DNA of 64,000 nucleotides, from NCBI GenBank assembly GCA_040756515.1, contig JBFLYW010000012.1, positions 1 through 64,000 of the forward strand, read 5' to 3'. Shown here one piece after another: positions 36,826-44,597 of the stretch (positions are counted from its first letter, which is position 1; the number at the start of each line of letters is the position of its first letter). Under the pieces are notes generated by a model. The model searched no databases. It had not been told where the DNA came from and worked only from the letters and a program-made list of their open reading frames with translations. The position numbers were made by a program, and so were the translations under genes. The DNA is from DSXH01 sp020724325. GTDB lineage: Bacteria; Bacteroidota; Ignavibacteria; Ignavibacteriales; Melioribacteraceae.

Positions 36826-37413
36826 ATGAATGGTTTTGCAGAGAAAAGTTTTCACTACTGGATTGTAAACAAACCATTCGGAGTTTTATCCCAATTTACA
36901 GACAAAGACGGGCGAAGAACCCTAAATTCAATTTACAACTTTCCAAAAGATGTTTATCCGGTTGGAAGACTTGATATGGATAGCGAAGGACTTTTGTTAA
37001 TAACCAATGATAAAACCCTTACTAATATTTTATTAAACCCAAAATCTCAAACCGAAAAAGAATATTTTGTTCAGGTAGAAGGAATTCCGGATGCAAATGC
37101 TCTCGATAAACTACGAAAAGGTGTAATTATAGAGGGTAGAAAAACATTACCTGCAAAAGTAAAACAAATTGAAGAACCTGAATTTGAACCAAGAACTCCG
37201 CCAATAAGAGTGCGCAAAAATATTCCGGTCTGCTGGCTAAGTATTATAATTACAGAAGGGCGCAACAGACAGGTAAGAAAGATGACCGCTGCTGTTGGCT
37301 TTCCTACATTACGTTTGGTAAGGGTTAGAATTAAGAACCTTACTATTGCGAATATGAAAACCGGTGATTTGAGAGAACTTTCAAAAACAGAAATAGAAGG
37401 ATTAAAGGAATAA
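36826..37413 (+). CDS. RluE-like 23S rRNA pseudouridine synthase
   Basis: Pseudouridine synthase of the RsuA/RluB/RluE group. The catalytic motif GRLDMDSEGLLLITND is at 47-62 region with its Asp, followed by KEYFVQVEG and EGRNRQVRKMTAAVGFPTLRLVR. There is no N-terminal S4 domain, and the short length (195 aa) matches RluE, which modifies U2457 of 23S rRNA in E. coli. It is a housekeeping gene placed 4 nt after a glycosidase gene, probably read from the same message. Confidence 0.88.
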   Translation: MNGFAEKSFHYWIVNKPFGVLSQFTDKDGRRTLNSIYNFPKDVYPVGRLDMDSEGLLLITNDKTLTNILLNPKSQTEKEYFVQVEGIPDANALDKLRKGVIIEGRKTLPAKVKQIEEPEFEPRTPPIRVRKNIPVCWLSIIITEGRNRQVRKMTAAVGFPTLRLVRVRIKNLTIANMKTGDLRELSKTEIEGLKE

Positions 37414-37495
37414 TTCTATTATTCTGATTAGAAGTTGTCTCAAAAGAAATTGTACAAATAATAAATCATTTTAAATTCAGCTTTAATCAAAACTT

Positions 37496-37539
37496 GTCCA
37501 CCGTTATCTGGCGAACCTGTCCGCCGTTATCTGGCGGAC
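37496..37539. repeat. Two small palindromic elements in tandem
   Basis: GTCCGCCGTTATCTGGCGGAC at 37519-37539 is a palindrome with 7-bp arms; an imperfect copy lies 23 nt upstream at 37496-37516, and a third start (CTGTCCAGG) follows. GC-rich against AT-rich surroundings. A related CCGCC/GGCGG palindrome is found inside a coding gene at 40816-40834. Confidence 0.7.
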
Positions 37540-37642
37540 CTGTCCAGGTACCATCATTTAATAATTTTATTTTTGATACACCTTCAGGATTATTAATCAG
37601 TTAAATTCTATTTATGACCCTGAACGTGTATTGTTTTTGAAA

Positions 37643-39562
37643 TCAAAAATTCAGATTCAATCCTGCGTAATATGATCTTCCTAATGTTCCATAGTAAAGT
37701 ACCTCTTCGTAATCTTTATTGAGCAGGTTTTCTATACGCGCAGTTATCTGCAAATAATCCAATATTTTGTAAGAACCGGCTATGTTGATAAGGTAATAGT
37801 CATTCATAGTTATCCGCTCTGCCGGAAAGGTTGAAAAGTCTTTATCTTCTTTTTCCCCGACATAGTAGATTCCCAAATTCATATTTAGTTTCTCGTTATC
37901 GTAATTAATATTGAACGAAGCGCTTTGTTTTGGACGCCTTAATAATGGTTTGTTGAAATCTTCACTTCCTTCGAAAAGATCTTTGGTTTCAGTAAATGTA
38001 TAGTTTGTATTTACTGAAAATCCGTTTAATTGTTTTATTGAAAAATACAATTCAACACCCCTTGTTGATGCCCTTGCAATGTTAACTGTTCTATAATTGT
38101 TATCGAAGCCGAACATGTTTTCAATTCGAAGATCGAAATAAGTTACGCCGGCAGTTAATTTGTTCTGCATAAAATATTTTTCTATTCCTAAATCCCATCC
38201 CTTGCTTTTTTCCGGTTTTAAGTCAGGGTTACCCCACATTGGGTCGAACAAATTAAAAAGCGAAGGAGCTTTGAATCCGGTTCCATAAGTGAATTTTAAT
38301 TTCATGTTCAGTTGATCAGAATAATATGCCGGTGCAATTCTGTAAGTAAGTTCATTACCAAATTTTTGATGATTTTCCAGCCGCAATCCAGCAGATGTAA
38401 ATAATGTGCTTGCAATATTAAATTGATTTTGAATATAAATACCCGTTGAAACAGCTTTGCTTTCCGGAAAAATACTCTGATAAGGTCCCCATTCACTTTG
38501 GCTGTAATAACTTGTGTTGGCTTTTTCTTGTTCGGTTTCAATGCCTAGTGTTAACAGATTATTGTTAATAAATCTGAAATTGTTTTGCCAGTCCAGCTTG
38601 ATTCTCGAAGCTTTATTATAACCGTCCGAATAGGTCATTGGGCGGGAAGTATCATAATTATCAATTGCACTTCCAGCTCTTCTCATTAAAGATGCTGTTA
38701 ACTTAGTTTCCCATGTATCATTGAAAAAATTTTTTATGTAACCAAGCCGGAATAACTGTTCTTCAATTTTGTATATATAATTCGGGTCGTCACCAAATTT
38801 TCCGCTATGATCCAAGTCGCTTTCTGCTTTTGTTAACTTGTAACTCAAATTGACTTTCCCGAATTCATTAAGATTAATTCCGATGCCTGAGGTAAATCCA
38901 TTAAGAGAAAAACCATCCTTTTCAATGTTACCGTACTTAGAATTACTTGCGGAAATACCATCGCTGCCCGATCTGTTTAGTGAGAAAAAATAGTTCATAA
39001 GTCCAATGGTTCCCGACGAGCTTAAATTAGCTAGAAAGAAATTATTGGACCCGCCTTCGGTTTGAAACGAATGATTCTTTTTCGGTTCGCCGCTCTTTGT
39101 AAAAATACTTATTACTCCGGCTAAAGCATCGGAGCCATATAAAGTGCTTTGAGGTCCCCGGATAATTTCGATTCTATCAATATCGTATGTGCTTAGGAAT
39201 GAAAAATCGAATGCATTATTCGGTGATGAAGGATCGTTCAATTCGACACCATCGACAATAACCAGAGTGTGATTAGAATTTGTTCCGCGCAAAAAAACAT
39301 TTGAAAGTTTACCGGTGCCGCCCATCTGAATGATTGTTAATCCGGGTATTTCTCTTAACAAATCCACAACAGAATTATGTTGACGTTGAGTAATTTGCTC
39401 TCTAGTAATAATTGTTACAGAACTTGCAATACTGTAATACGGTGTTTCTGTTCGAGTAGCAGATACAATTACTTCGTTTAAGGTTGTTTTAATTGTATCG
39501 CTTTGCGCCGAAGCAGCAAACGCTCGAAAAAAAAGTAATACAAATAAGAAATGTTTTAGCAT
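37643..39562 (-). CDS. btuB: BtuB-like TonB-dependent receptor
   Basis: Outer-membrane receptor of 639 aa, probably for vitamin B12. Signal peptide 1-19, TonB box region NEVIVSATR at ~29-37, plug domain ~45-150 (LLREIPGLTIIQMGG, FLRGTNSNHTLVIVDGVELND, RIEIIRGPQSTLYGSDALAGVISI) and a beta-barrel ending with an aromatic C-terminal residue (AGLNLNF). The cobalamin assignment rests mostly on the cobalamin riboswitch in its leader (39730-39992, same strand) and on its BtuB-like size. It is the only gene of the region on the - strand. Confidence 0.87.
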   Translation of the reverse strand: MLKHFLFVLLFFRAFAASAQSDTIKTTLNEVIVSATRTETPYYSIASSVTIITREQITQRQHNSVVDLLREIPGLTIIQMGGTGKLSNVFLRGTNSNHTLVIVDGVELNDPSSPNNAFDFSFLSTYDIDRIEIIRGPQSTLYGSDALAGVISIFTKSGEPKKNHSFQTEGGSNNFFLANLSSSGTIGLMNYFFSLNRSGSDGISASNSKYGNIEKDGFSLNGFTSGIGINLNEFGKVNLSYKLTKAESDLDHSGKFGDDPNYIYKIEEQLFRLGYIKNFFNDTWETKLTASLMRRAGSAIDNYDTSRPMTYSDGYNKASRIKLDWQNNFRFINNNLLTLGIETEQEKANTSYYSQSEWGPYQSIFPESKAVSTGIYIQNQFNIASTLFTSAGLRLENHQKFGNELTYRIAPAYYSDQLNMKLKFTYGTGFKAPSLFNLFDPMWGNPDLKPEKSKGWDLGIEKYFMQNKLTAGVTYFDLRIENMFGFDNNYRTVNIARASTRGVELYFSIKQLNGFSVNTNYTFTETKDLFEGSEDFNKPLLRRPKQSASFNINYDNEKLNMNLGIYYVGEKEDKDFSTFPAERITMNDYYLINIAGSYKILDYLQITARIENLLNKDYEEVLYYGTLGRSYYAGLNLNF

Positions 39563-39729
39563 AGAAGTTACTCCTTAAATTATGTAACGATTCCTCCGTT
39601 ACCTTGGTTAAAAAAATAACTCCGTGGGTTTGATAAAGAAAAGAAGATTTGATATGTAATAAATTAACCAAAACCTCACCCGCGAAGGTTACAACCGTTT
39701 ATAAGTTGTGTTGATTATAATTTAATTTT

Positions 39730-39992
39730 GGGCAGGTCTCCTGGCTCTTCCGGTTTTCAGTCGTCTTCCCACCACGAATCTACGCAGCAGTGACATAGTG
39801 ACTGAAAACTTTTGTGTTGAATCAAAAGAAAGTAATCAAAATAAGAATCCGTACATGTCCATTAAAACATTGTTTATCAGTGTATCAACCTGTAAATAAA
39901 CAACTTTCTTTTGAGACAATTTCTGGAATTACAGTTGCGGGGCAGCACCGGACTTTAACCGGTTTCCCTATTAAGTCCTAATTACGGACACC
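39730..39992 (-). ncRNA. Cobalamin riboswitch
   Basis: Reading the - strand from 39992 to 39730, the conserved elements occur in order: TAATAGGGAAACCGGT, AGTCCGGTGCTGCCCCGCAA, CTGTAATT, and at the 3' end AGCCAGGAGACCTGCCC, the B12 box. A peripheral stem is extended by about 100 nt, closed by CAAAAGAAAGT pairing with ACTTTCTTTTG. The element ends about 170 nt before the BtuB-like gene and should repress it when adenosylcobalamin is plentiful. Confidence 0.95.
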
Positions 39993-40125
39993 AAAAATTG
40001 TTTAAGAACTTGAACCAAACATAAAAAAGTTAGTTTTCAACAGCAAATTAATTCTATGAGGCTGTGTTTAATTGCATAACCCGGCCGTAAAAATACAATA
40101 AGAAGGATACTTAGTTTTAAGTTGC

Positions 40126-40191
40126 ATTAGCACCTTTAGCATAGGCTTCTCTGTAACGCTATCAGTGGTATTTGCTGGAAGAGTTGTGTAA
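40126..40191 (+). pseudogene. Remnant of RND efflux gene 5' end, copy 1
   Basis: In frame, these 66 nt encode ISTFSIGFSVTLSVVFAGRV plus V and a stop, which aligns with the start of the RND protein at 56790 (QISTTSIRRPVTVSMFFIGI): about half of the residues agree. It marks the left edge of the module array, just after the riboswitch region. More decayed than the copy at 49359. Confidence 0.6.
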
Positions 40192-40195
40192 TGTT

Positions 40196-40477
40196 AGCTG
40201 CTTTTTCCAAAGTTTTCCGGTAACAAACGCCAATAATAAGTTCTTTTAGAGCAAATGGTTCACAATAACCGGAAGAGTTGTTTTTGATATAACTATTTTC
40301 AGTTAAGGGTTAATGAATCTCTGCTTCACAATATTACAACATTTAGTATAAAGTCCTATTAAATTGCTAAGGACTGCTTAATGAATAAAATAATTTCTAT
40401 TTATCGAAAAATTAACTTGACAAACTCATTTTTTTTTTTTTTAGATTGATCCCAGAATTTAGAGGGGAACTAATTTT
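40196..40477 (+). promoter_or_regulatory. Module 1 leader with poly-T promoter
   Basis: Noncoding leader shared by the modules, here diverged (CTTTTTCCAAAGTTTTCCGG, CAAACGCCAAT, TTCTTTTAGAG). Near its end TTGACA (40417-40422), a run of 14 T (40429-40442) and TAGATT (40442-40447) form a promoter-like unit with a 19-nt spacer; then AGAGGGGAACTAATTTTG leads to the GTG start of the MauE gene. Confidence 0.65.
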
Positions 40478-40918
40478 GTGGTGGAATTAGTCAAAAGTTT
40501 TAAGTCACTAGAACTTCTCATTTCAGCTTCTTATTATTTCCTTATTGCTCTCCTTCTCTTCTCCGGTATTAGTAAAATACTGGACCCTCAACCTCTGCTT
40601 GAAACAATAAAAGCCGTAATTAATGTAAGTGAAGAACTACAGATTTCAGCAGCAACACTATTGCCGGTAGTAGAATTAACGCTTGGAGTTATGCTTCTGT
40701 TAAGAATAAGAGTAGAAGAAACATTACAAGTTGCGACAATTCTTTTCATATTCTTTTTTCTTTTTAGTGTCTATGGCGGGTTGATGGGATTAAAGAACGA
40801 CTGCGGGTGTGCTTGCCCGCCGATTGTTGGCGGGTTGGAAAAGTTGTTGAGAGCAGTATTTGTAATAGGGGGTGATTTTAAAGAATTTAACATTTTTATT
40901 ATTCATTTGACTATTTAA
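40478..40918 (+). CDS. MauE/DoxX-like redox membrane protein, altered copy 1
   Basis: Inner-membrane protein of the MauE/DoxX-like family associated with disulfide or quinone redox. GTG start after GGGGAA. The first ~105 residues closely match the intact paralogues at 43711 and 46652, with LLFSGISKILDPQPLLETI and three of four helices. At the NDCGC motif a ~24-nt palindromic insertion adds residues ACPPIVGG in frame, replacing the CFG that follows in paralogues. The C-terminus then diverges and lacks the last helix (146 aa against 152). It may be impaired. It opens module 1, 13 nt before a thioredoxin-like gene. Confidence 0.75.
   Translation: MVELVKSFKSLELLISASYYFLIALLLFSGISKILDPQPLLETIKAVINVSEELQISAATLLPVVELTLGVMLLLRIRVEETLQVATILFIFFFLFSVYGGLMGLKNDCGCACPPIVGGLEKLLRAVFVIGGDFKEFNIFIIHLTI
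40811..40834. repeat. Palindromic element inserted in a MauE-like gene
   Basis: CCCGCC (40816-40821) and GGCGGG (40829-40834) form a hairpin inside the MauE-like copy 1. Paralogues at 43711 and 46652 lack these ~24 nt, so it is an insertion; its length keeps the reading frame. It resembles the palindromes at 37496-37539. Confidence 0.7.
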
Positions 40919-40931
40919 AAAGTGATAATAA

Positions 40932-41510
40932 ATGAAAAAAAGCCTAATAAAAAATTTAATAGTGGTTTTATTAATAATTTCAAGTATAGTTCTTCTTTCA
41001 TTAAAAATTATTAAAAATGTTAATAAAAAAGAAATAGAAGAAAAGCTATTAGTTTTTACAAATGAAGAATTTGATTTAAATAATTTTTTAAATAATACAA
41101 GCTTTTCCAAGAACGACTTTACATTAGACAGTGGCTACTATAAGAGAACGGTTTTATTTTATATCAACTCGGATGATTGTAATCCATGTATGAAAAATCT
41201 TAGAAGAATAAGTGAAATTGTAAAAATTAATAAGAAAGAATTCAGTGCAAATCAGATAATTGTAATTAAAGATATTAACATCAAACGGGCTTATTGGTTC
41301 TCCAAAACAATTAAATTAAATGTACCAATGCTATTTGGATTTGACAGCAATTATGTTAAAAAATTTGAAAAAACTGTATTATCTGAAAAAGAAAGACAAA
41401 TATTATTAATTGAAAATGGTAAGAATAAGATAATTGCTCGTATGAAACTGATTCGTAATAACTTGATAAGTGATGAAATGTTCAAAGAATTTATTAGTAT
41501 TAATAATTAA
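40932..41510 (+). CDS. Membrane-anchored thioredoxin-like protein, module 1
   Basis: A 192-aa protein with one N-terminal membrane helix (about 7-28) and an exported domain of thioredoxin/TlpA-like pattern. After the strand TVLFYINS comes DDCNPCMKN with Cys83 and Cys86, a CxxC redox site, followed by helix and further strands (IIVIKD, PMLFGF, ILLIENG). Sequence identity to standard thioredoxins is low, so the fold is inferred from the CxxC position after a hydrophobic strand. It lies between the MauE-like gene and two Cys-rich peptide genes; a role in making or isomerising their disulfides is likely. Confidence 0.75.
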   Translation: MKKSLIKNLIVVLLIISSIVLLSLKIIKNVNKKEIEEKLLVFTNEEFDLNNFLNNTSFSKNDFTLDSGYYKRTVLFYINSDDCNPCMKNLRRISEIVKINKKEFSANQIIVIKDINIKRAYWFSKTIKLNVPMLFGFDSNYVKKFEKTVLSEKERQILLIENGKNKIIARMKLIRNNLISDEMFKEFISINN

Positions 41511-41609
41511 CAATATATGCTAAAAATAGAAAAAATTTATGGTAATTAAATTAATCCGATATCTATTGATAGAAAAATAATTTCTCAAATCAATTTTATG
41601 GAGGTTAAT

Positions 41610-41837
41610 ATGTTGGGAAAGAATTCTCGTTCTTTATTTATTTCAATTCTAGTATTTGTTTTCTCTTTTACTTTTTATTTATACCCAGACGTCCCAAGTG
41701 GTTGTAAGGATTGTGGTGGTATAGAGAATTGTCTTTATGGAAATGGGTTTGACAGTGGCTGGACACAATGCGTTGTTTGGACAGACCGAGAAGGCAGAAT
41801 TCAATGTATGGTTAGTGGTTCATGGTGCAGCAATTAA
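41610..41837 (+). CDS. Small secreted six-cysteine peptide A, module 1
   Basis: A 75-aa exported peptide. The ATG at 41610 follows GGAGG (41600-41604), so the in-frame ATG at 41598 is rejected. Residues 8-24 form a hydrophobic Sec-type helix, then YPDVPSGCKDCGGIENCLYG and Cys at 32, 35, 41, 54, 66 and 73. A paralogue with the same pattern follows 70 nt later. The even, spaced cysteines suggest three disulfides in a secreted or membrane-tethered mini-protein. Function is unknown; signal, toxin or antimicrobial peptide are all possible. I recognise no named family. Confidence 0.75.
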   Translation: MLGKNSRSLFISILVFVFSFTFYLYPDVPSGCKDCGGIENCLYGNGFDSGWTQCVVWTDREGRIQCMVSGSWCSN

Positions 41838-41906
41838 TCTACTTAATGATTTTAAGATTCAGTGAATAATCAAGAATACTTTTATTTAAGAAAATTGGAG
41901 GTAATT

Positions 41907-42128
41907 ATGTCAAAAAGGAAGAACCATTCACTTTTAATTGCAGTTATTGTATTTATCTTTTCTTTTTCTATTTATTTATATCCCGATGTTCCACAAAGGT
42001 GTAAGGATTGTGGCAGTATAGAAAATTGTCTTTACGGCAGTGGACTTTCGGAAGGTTATTATGATTGTTATATAGTTTCTACTCAATTTGGTATATCATG
42101 CTATGTATATAATTGGTGCGGATCATAA
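41907..42128 (+). CDS. Small secreted six-cysteine peptide B, module 1
   Basis: A 73-aa paralogue of the preceding peptide. The ATG at 41907 follows GGAGG (41897-41901); an upstream in-frame start at 41862 lacks one. The hydrophobic helix is at 9-24, then YPDVPQRCKDCGSIENCLYG. Cysteines at 32, 35, 41, 54, 65 and 71 match those of peptide A, while the residues between the later cysteines differ strongly, as expected if the loops are under diversifying selection. A terminator-like hairpin follows at 42153. Confidence 0.75.
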   Translation: MSKRKNHSLLIAVIVFIFSFSIYLYPDVPQRCKDCGSIENCLYGSGLSEGYYDCYIVSTQFGISCYVYNWCGS

Positions 42129-42152
42129 TAACAAAATAGAAAATAAAAATTG

Positions 42153-42186
42153 AGAGTATCTTAAATTTATTTAGGATACTCTTTTT
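42153..42186 (+). terminator. Hairpin after module 1 peptide genes
   Basis: AGAGTATC at 42153-42160 pairs with GATACTCT at ~42174-42182 and is followed by TTTTT. It lies between the peptide genes and the propeller gene and could terminate or attenuate transcription, so peptides are made in excess. Confidence 0.75.
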
Positions 42187-42210
42187 AAAACAACTACTAA
42201 ATGGTGCAAA

Positions 42211-43296
42211 ATGGTAAAGAAACTTATTTTGATCTTAATATCAACTTCAAGCTTTTTGGTTTTTGCTCAAACAAAGTTTTTAAAATTGGAAGAAAAGTTT
42301 ACCTTGGGAGAAGAGGATTATTATTTTACTTATCCTGAAAGGGTTATCACAGACAAGAATGACAAGATTTATATTATCGATAGAAATGCCACAGAAATTA
42401 TCGTTTTTAAATCGAATGGTGAATTTGATAGAAAAATTGGACGCTCTGGGAAAGGACCTGGAGAGTATGTTGAAATTACAAATTTCTTTTTCCAAGAAAA
42501 CCTTTTAACAGTATTTGATAGATCAATGCAAAGATTTATTCAATATTCCAATGATAAGAAATTTAGTACTTTTAGCACACCTACAAAAAAAGTAATGAAC
42601 CCACTTTTAATTGAAGAATTCAATGATAAGACTATATTTATTTACGATCCAACAAATGTTGAAGCAACCGACAAGATTTTTCATTTAGTTAGTAGTGACT
42701 TCACTAACATCTTATACTCATTTGGGGACCCGAGTTTAATTTTTGATTATTCAACACAGTTCGCCCGTTCACTAAAGGGAATTGAAAGTCTTGATCTATG
42801 CATCATATCAAAAAACAAAATTTTTATTACCCCTAAATTTTACAATGGAGAAATAATTATAGCTGAAAGGCAGAAAAATGATTGGACCTACAAAAGGATC
42901 AAAGGATCAAAACCTAATGTACGTGCCTATGTTGAGCACCCTCTGGCTGATCTTAATTCACTAAGAAAAGAAAATATTCCATTTGTTATTCTATCTGGAA
43001 GAAATAATAAGTTTTTAGTTTCTGTTAATTGTGTTAGCTCAGGAATATTTAAATATGATGATAAATATATATTTCACTTTTTCTCAGTTTTTGATAAGAA
43101 AAAAGACACTAACATTTATTTAAATATTTTTGATTATGATGGTAATTTGATAAATACGGAAAAGATATTTAATAGAAAAACTTTATATGATTTTGACGTA
43201 ATGGCAAAAGGTAGCGGGGGTTTCTTTATTATTCGAGATATAGTTAATGAAATACCTGTATTAAAGAAAGTAATAATTTATTTAACAGGTTACTAA
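42211..43296 (+). CDS. Exported 6-bladed beta-propeller protein, module 1
   Basis: Exported 361-aa protein with a signal peptide (1-19, ends VFAQ) and NHL-like 6-bladed propeller repeats: YPERVITDKNDKIYIIDRN, then VFKSNGEFDRKIGRSGKGPG followed by EY. This GxGPGE(Y/F) signature recurs in the three other propeller proteins of the array. Such propellers accompany small exported peptides in Bacteroidota and are thought to bind ligands; the exact role is unknown. No lipobox, unlike the module 2 and 3 copies. It closes module 1. Confidence 0.8.
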   Translation: MVKKLILILISTSSFLVFAQTKFLKLEEKFTLGEEDYYFTYPERVITDKNDKIYIIDRNATEIIVFKSNGEFDRKIGRSGKGPGEYVEITNFFFQENLLTVFDRSMQRFIQYSNDKKFSTFSTPTKKVMNPLLIEEFNDKTIFIYDPTNVEATDKIFHLVSSDFTNILYSFGDPSLIFDYSTQFARSLKGIESLDLCIISKNKIFITPKFYNGEIIIAERQKNDWTYKRIKGSKPNVRAYVEHPLADLNSLRKENIPFVILSGRNNKFLVSVNCVSSGIFKYDDKYIFHFFSVFDKKKDTNIYLNIFDYDGNLINTEKIFNRKTLYDFDVMAKGSGGFFIIRDIVNEIPVLKKVIIYLTGY

Positions 43297-43388
43297 GTTA
43301 CATTTCTAAGAGTTTATTTTTGCATGCAGTTTATTCAAATTAGTAATATATTATTATTGGTAAGATTAATCGTGGTCAAGCTACCCAG

Positions 43389-43442
43389 CAGATAGTCACG
43401 CTATGCATAAGCAGTCCTATAACTGTATCAATGTTTTTATAG
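43389..43442 (+). pseudogene. Remnant of RND efflux gene 5' end, copy 2
   Basis: The 54 nt encode QIVTLCISSPITVSMFL and a stop, aligning with QISTTSIRRPVTVSMFF of the RND protein starting at 56790 (10 of 17 residues the same; ACTGTATCAATGTTTTT is shared at DNA level). It marks the boundary between modules 1 and 2. Confidence 0.72.
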
Positions 43443-43449
43443 ATGTTGT

Positions 43450-43710
43450 TGTTTAATTTTGCTTGCTTTTTACAAAGTTTTATGGCACTCAAACGCAATG
43501 CTATGTTTTTTAGTACGATAATTTCATAATAAACTTAGCTATGCTTTCGACCTGCTTATTTCAAAATAAATACGTTGAGATTAATCCCCAGTGAAACTAA
43601 TAATTGTTATAAATGGGTAAAATAATTTACATTATTTCAAAAATTAACTTGACAAACTCATTTTTTTTTTTTTTTAGATTGCTCACGGAATTTAGTGGGG
43701 AACTAATTTT
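43450..43710 (+). promoter_or_regulatory. Module 2 leader with poly-T promoter
   Basis: About 260 nt nearly the same as the leaders at 46423 and 49440 (TGCTATGTTTTTTAGTACG; CTGCTTATTTCAAAATAAAT). Promoter-like unit: TTGACA 43649-43654, 15 T at 43661-43675, TAGATT 43675-43680, spacer 20 nt. GTGGGGAAC precedes the GTG start of the MauE gene. Confidence 0.7.
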
Positions 43711-44169
43711 GTGTTAGAATTAGTCAAAAGTATTAAGTCACTAGAACTTCTCATTTCAGCCTCTTATTATTTCCTTATTGCTCTTCTTCTCTTCTCCGGT
43801 GTTAGTAAAATACTGGATCCCCAACCTATGCTTGAAACAATAAAAGCCGTAATTAATGTAAGTGAAGAACTACAGATTGCAGCAGCAACACTATTGCCGG
43901 TAATAGAAATAACCCTTGGAGTTATGCTTCTGTTAAGAATAAGAGTAAAAGAAACATTACTAGTTGCAACAATTCTTTTCCTATTCTTTTTTCTTTTTAG
44001 TGTCTATGGCGCGTTGATGGGATTAAAGAACGACTGCGGGTGCTTTGGTAAAATTGCTGAAAGTAGTTTTGGAATAGGAATGGTAATAAGAAACATTTTA
44101 TTTCTTTTTGTATCTGTTTTTCTGTTAATAAAATTTGAAAAAAAGCCTCGGTACCAGGCAAATAAATAA
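43711..44169 (+). CDS. MauE/DoxX-like redox membrane protein, module 2
   Basis: Intact 152-aa member of the MauE-like group with four membrane helices (about 12-32, 45-70 partly, 75-98, 118-140). LLLFSGVSKILDPQP follows helix 1, and the NDCGCFGK motif near 110-117 gives a CxC pair at the membrane surface expected to take part in disulfide exchange. GTG start with a GGGGAAC box. It is followed 24 nt later by a six-cysteine peptide gene. By analogy with MauE, needed for maturation of a Cys-rich periplasmic protein, and with VKOR/DsbB-type partners, it could pass electrons from peptide disulfide formation to quinones. Confidence 0.82.
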   Translation: MLELVKSIKSLELLISASYYFLIALLLFSGVSKILDPQPMLETIKAVINVSEELQIAAATLLPVIEITLGVMLLLRIRVKETLLVATILFLFFFLFSVYGALMGLKNDCGCFGKIAESSFGIGMVIRNILFLFVSVFLLIKFEKKPRYQANK

Positions 44170-44193
44170 TAAAAAATAAACTAGGAGGTTATT

Positions 44194-44517
44194 ATGATTC
44201 TAAAAACATGGAAAAACCTAAGAAATTGGGGTAAGAAAATCGGGTTGATAATTTTTGCTTTACTTTTCTTTTTGAACATCAAAATTATGATCGCAGATGA
44301 AAGCGAGCTTATCAATGGGGATTTCTCATTATTGGGAGTTGTAGTAAATCTTTTTGAACCAATACTTGCGCAAAAAGAAAGACCATGTGATACAATGTGG
44401 TGTGCAGAAGTATATAGTTGTATCTCAGATGGTGATCGCCATTGTGCATATTTCTTGTGCAATCCAGGACCAGGTGGATTTTATTGTTACTATTTAGACC
44501 CAAATAATCCACAATAG
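44194..44517 (+). CDS. Small secreted six-cysteine peptide, module 2
   Basis: A 107-aa exported peptide starting after a strong AGGAGG box. Basic N-terminus, hydrophobic helix at about 16-33, a linker with SLLGVVVNLFEP (45-56), then cysteines at 65, 70, 76, 84, 89 and 98. The linker phrase resembles SIFGYKIVIFEP of the module 3 peptide, so both share a leader or spacer type with different Cys-rich ends. Not similar to module 1 peptides beyond layout. Function unknown. It is followed by a perfect hairpin at 44535. Confidence 0.75.
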   Translation: MILKTWKNLRNWGKKIGLIIFALLFFLNIKIMIADESELINGDFSLLGVVVNLFEPILAQKERPCDTMWCAEVYSCISDGDRHCAYFLCNPGPGGFYCYYLDPNNPQ

Positions 44518-44534
44518 GTTAATCTTGTTAATTC

Positions 44535-44567
44535 ATTGGCATTGCATTTTCTTAGTGCAATGCCAAT
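44535..44567 (+). terminator. Perfect 12-bp hairpin after module 2 peptide gene
   Basis: ATTGGCATTGCA (44535-44546) pairs exactly with TGCAATGCCAAT (44556-44567). No U-run follows, so it may stabilise the 3' end of the peptide message or weaken read-through rather than terminate fully. Confidence 0.6.
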
Positions 44568-44597
44568 AAAATGAAAGAAAATAATAAAAGGGCTATA

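Noticed and set aside
37432..37456. TTGTCTCAAAAGAAA shared with the riboswitch arm as IS ends
   Set aside because: A single 15-nt match in AT-rich DNA, with no second end, target duplication or transposase nearby.
39489..39671. Second - strand open frame overlapping the btuB start
   Set aside because: It overlaps the signal-peptide codons of the BtuB-like gene in another frame and the riboswitch expression platform; no features of a gene.
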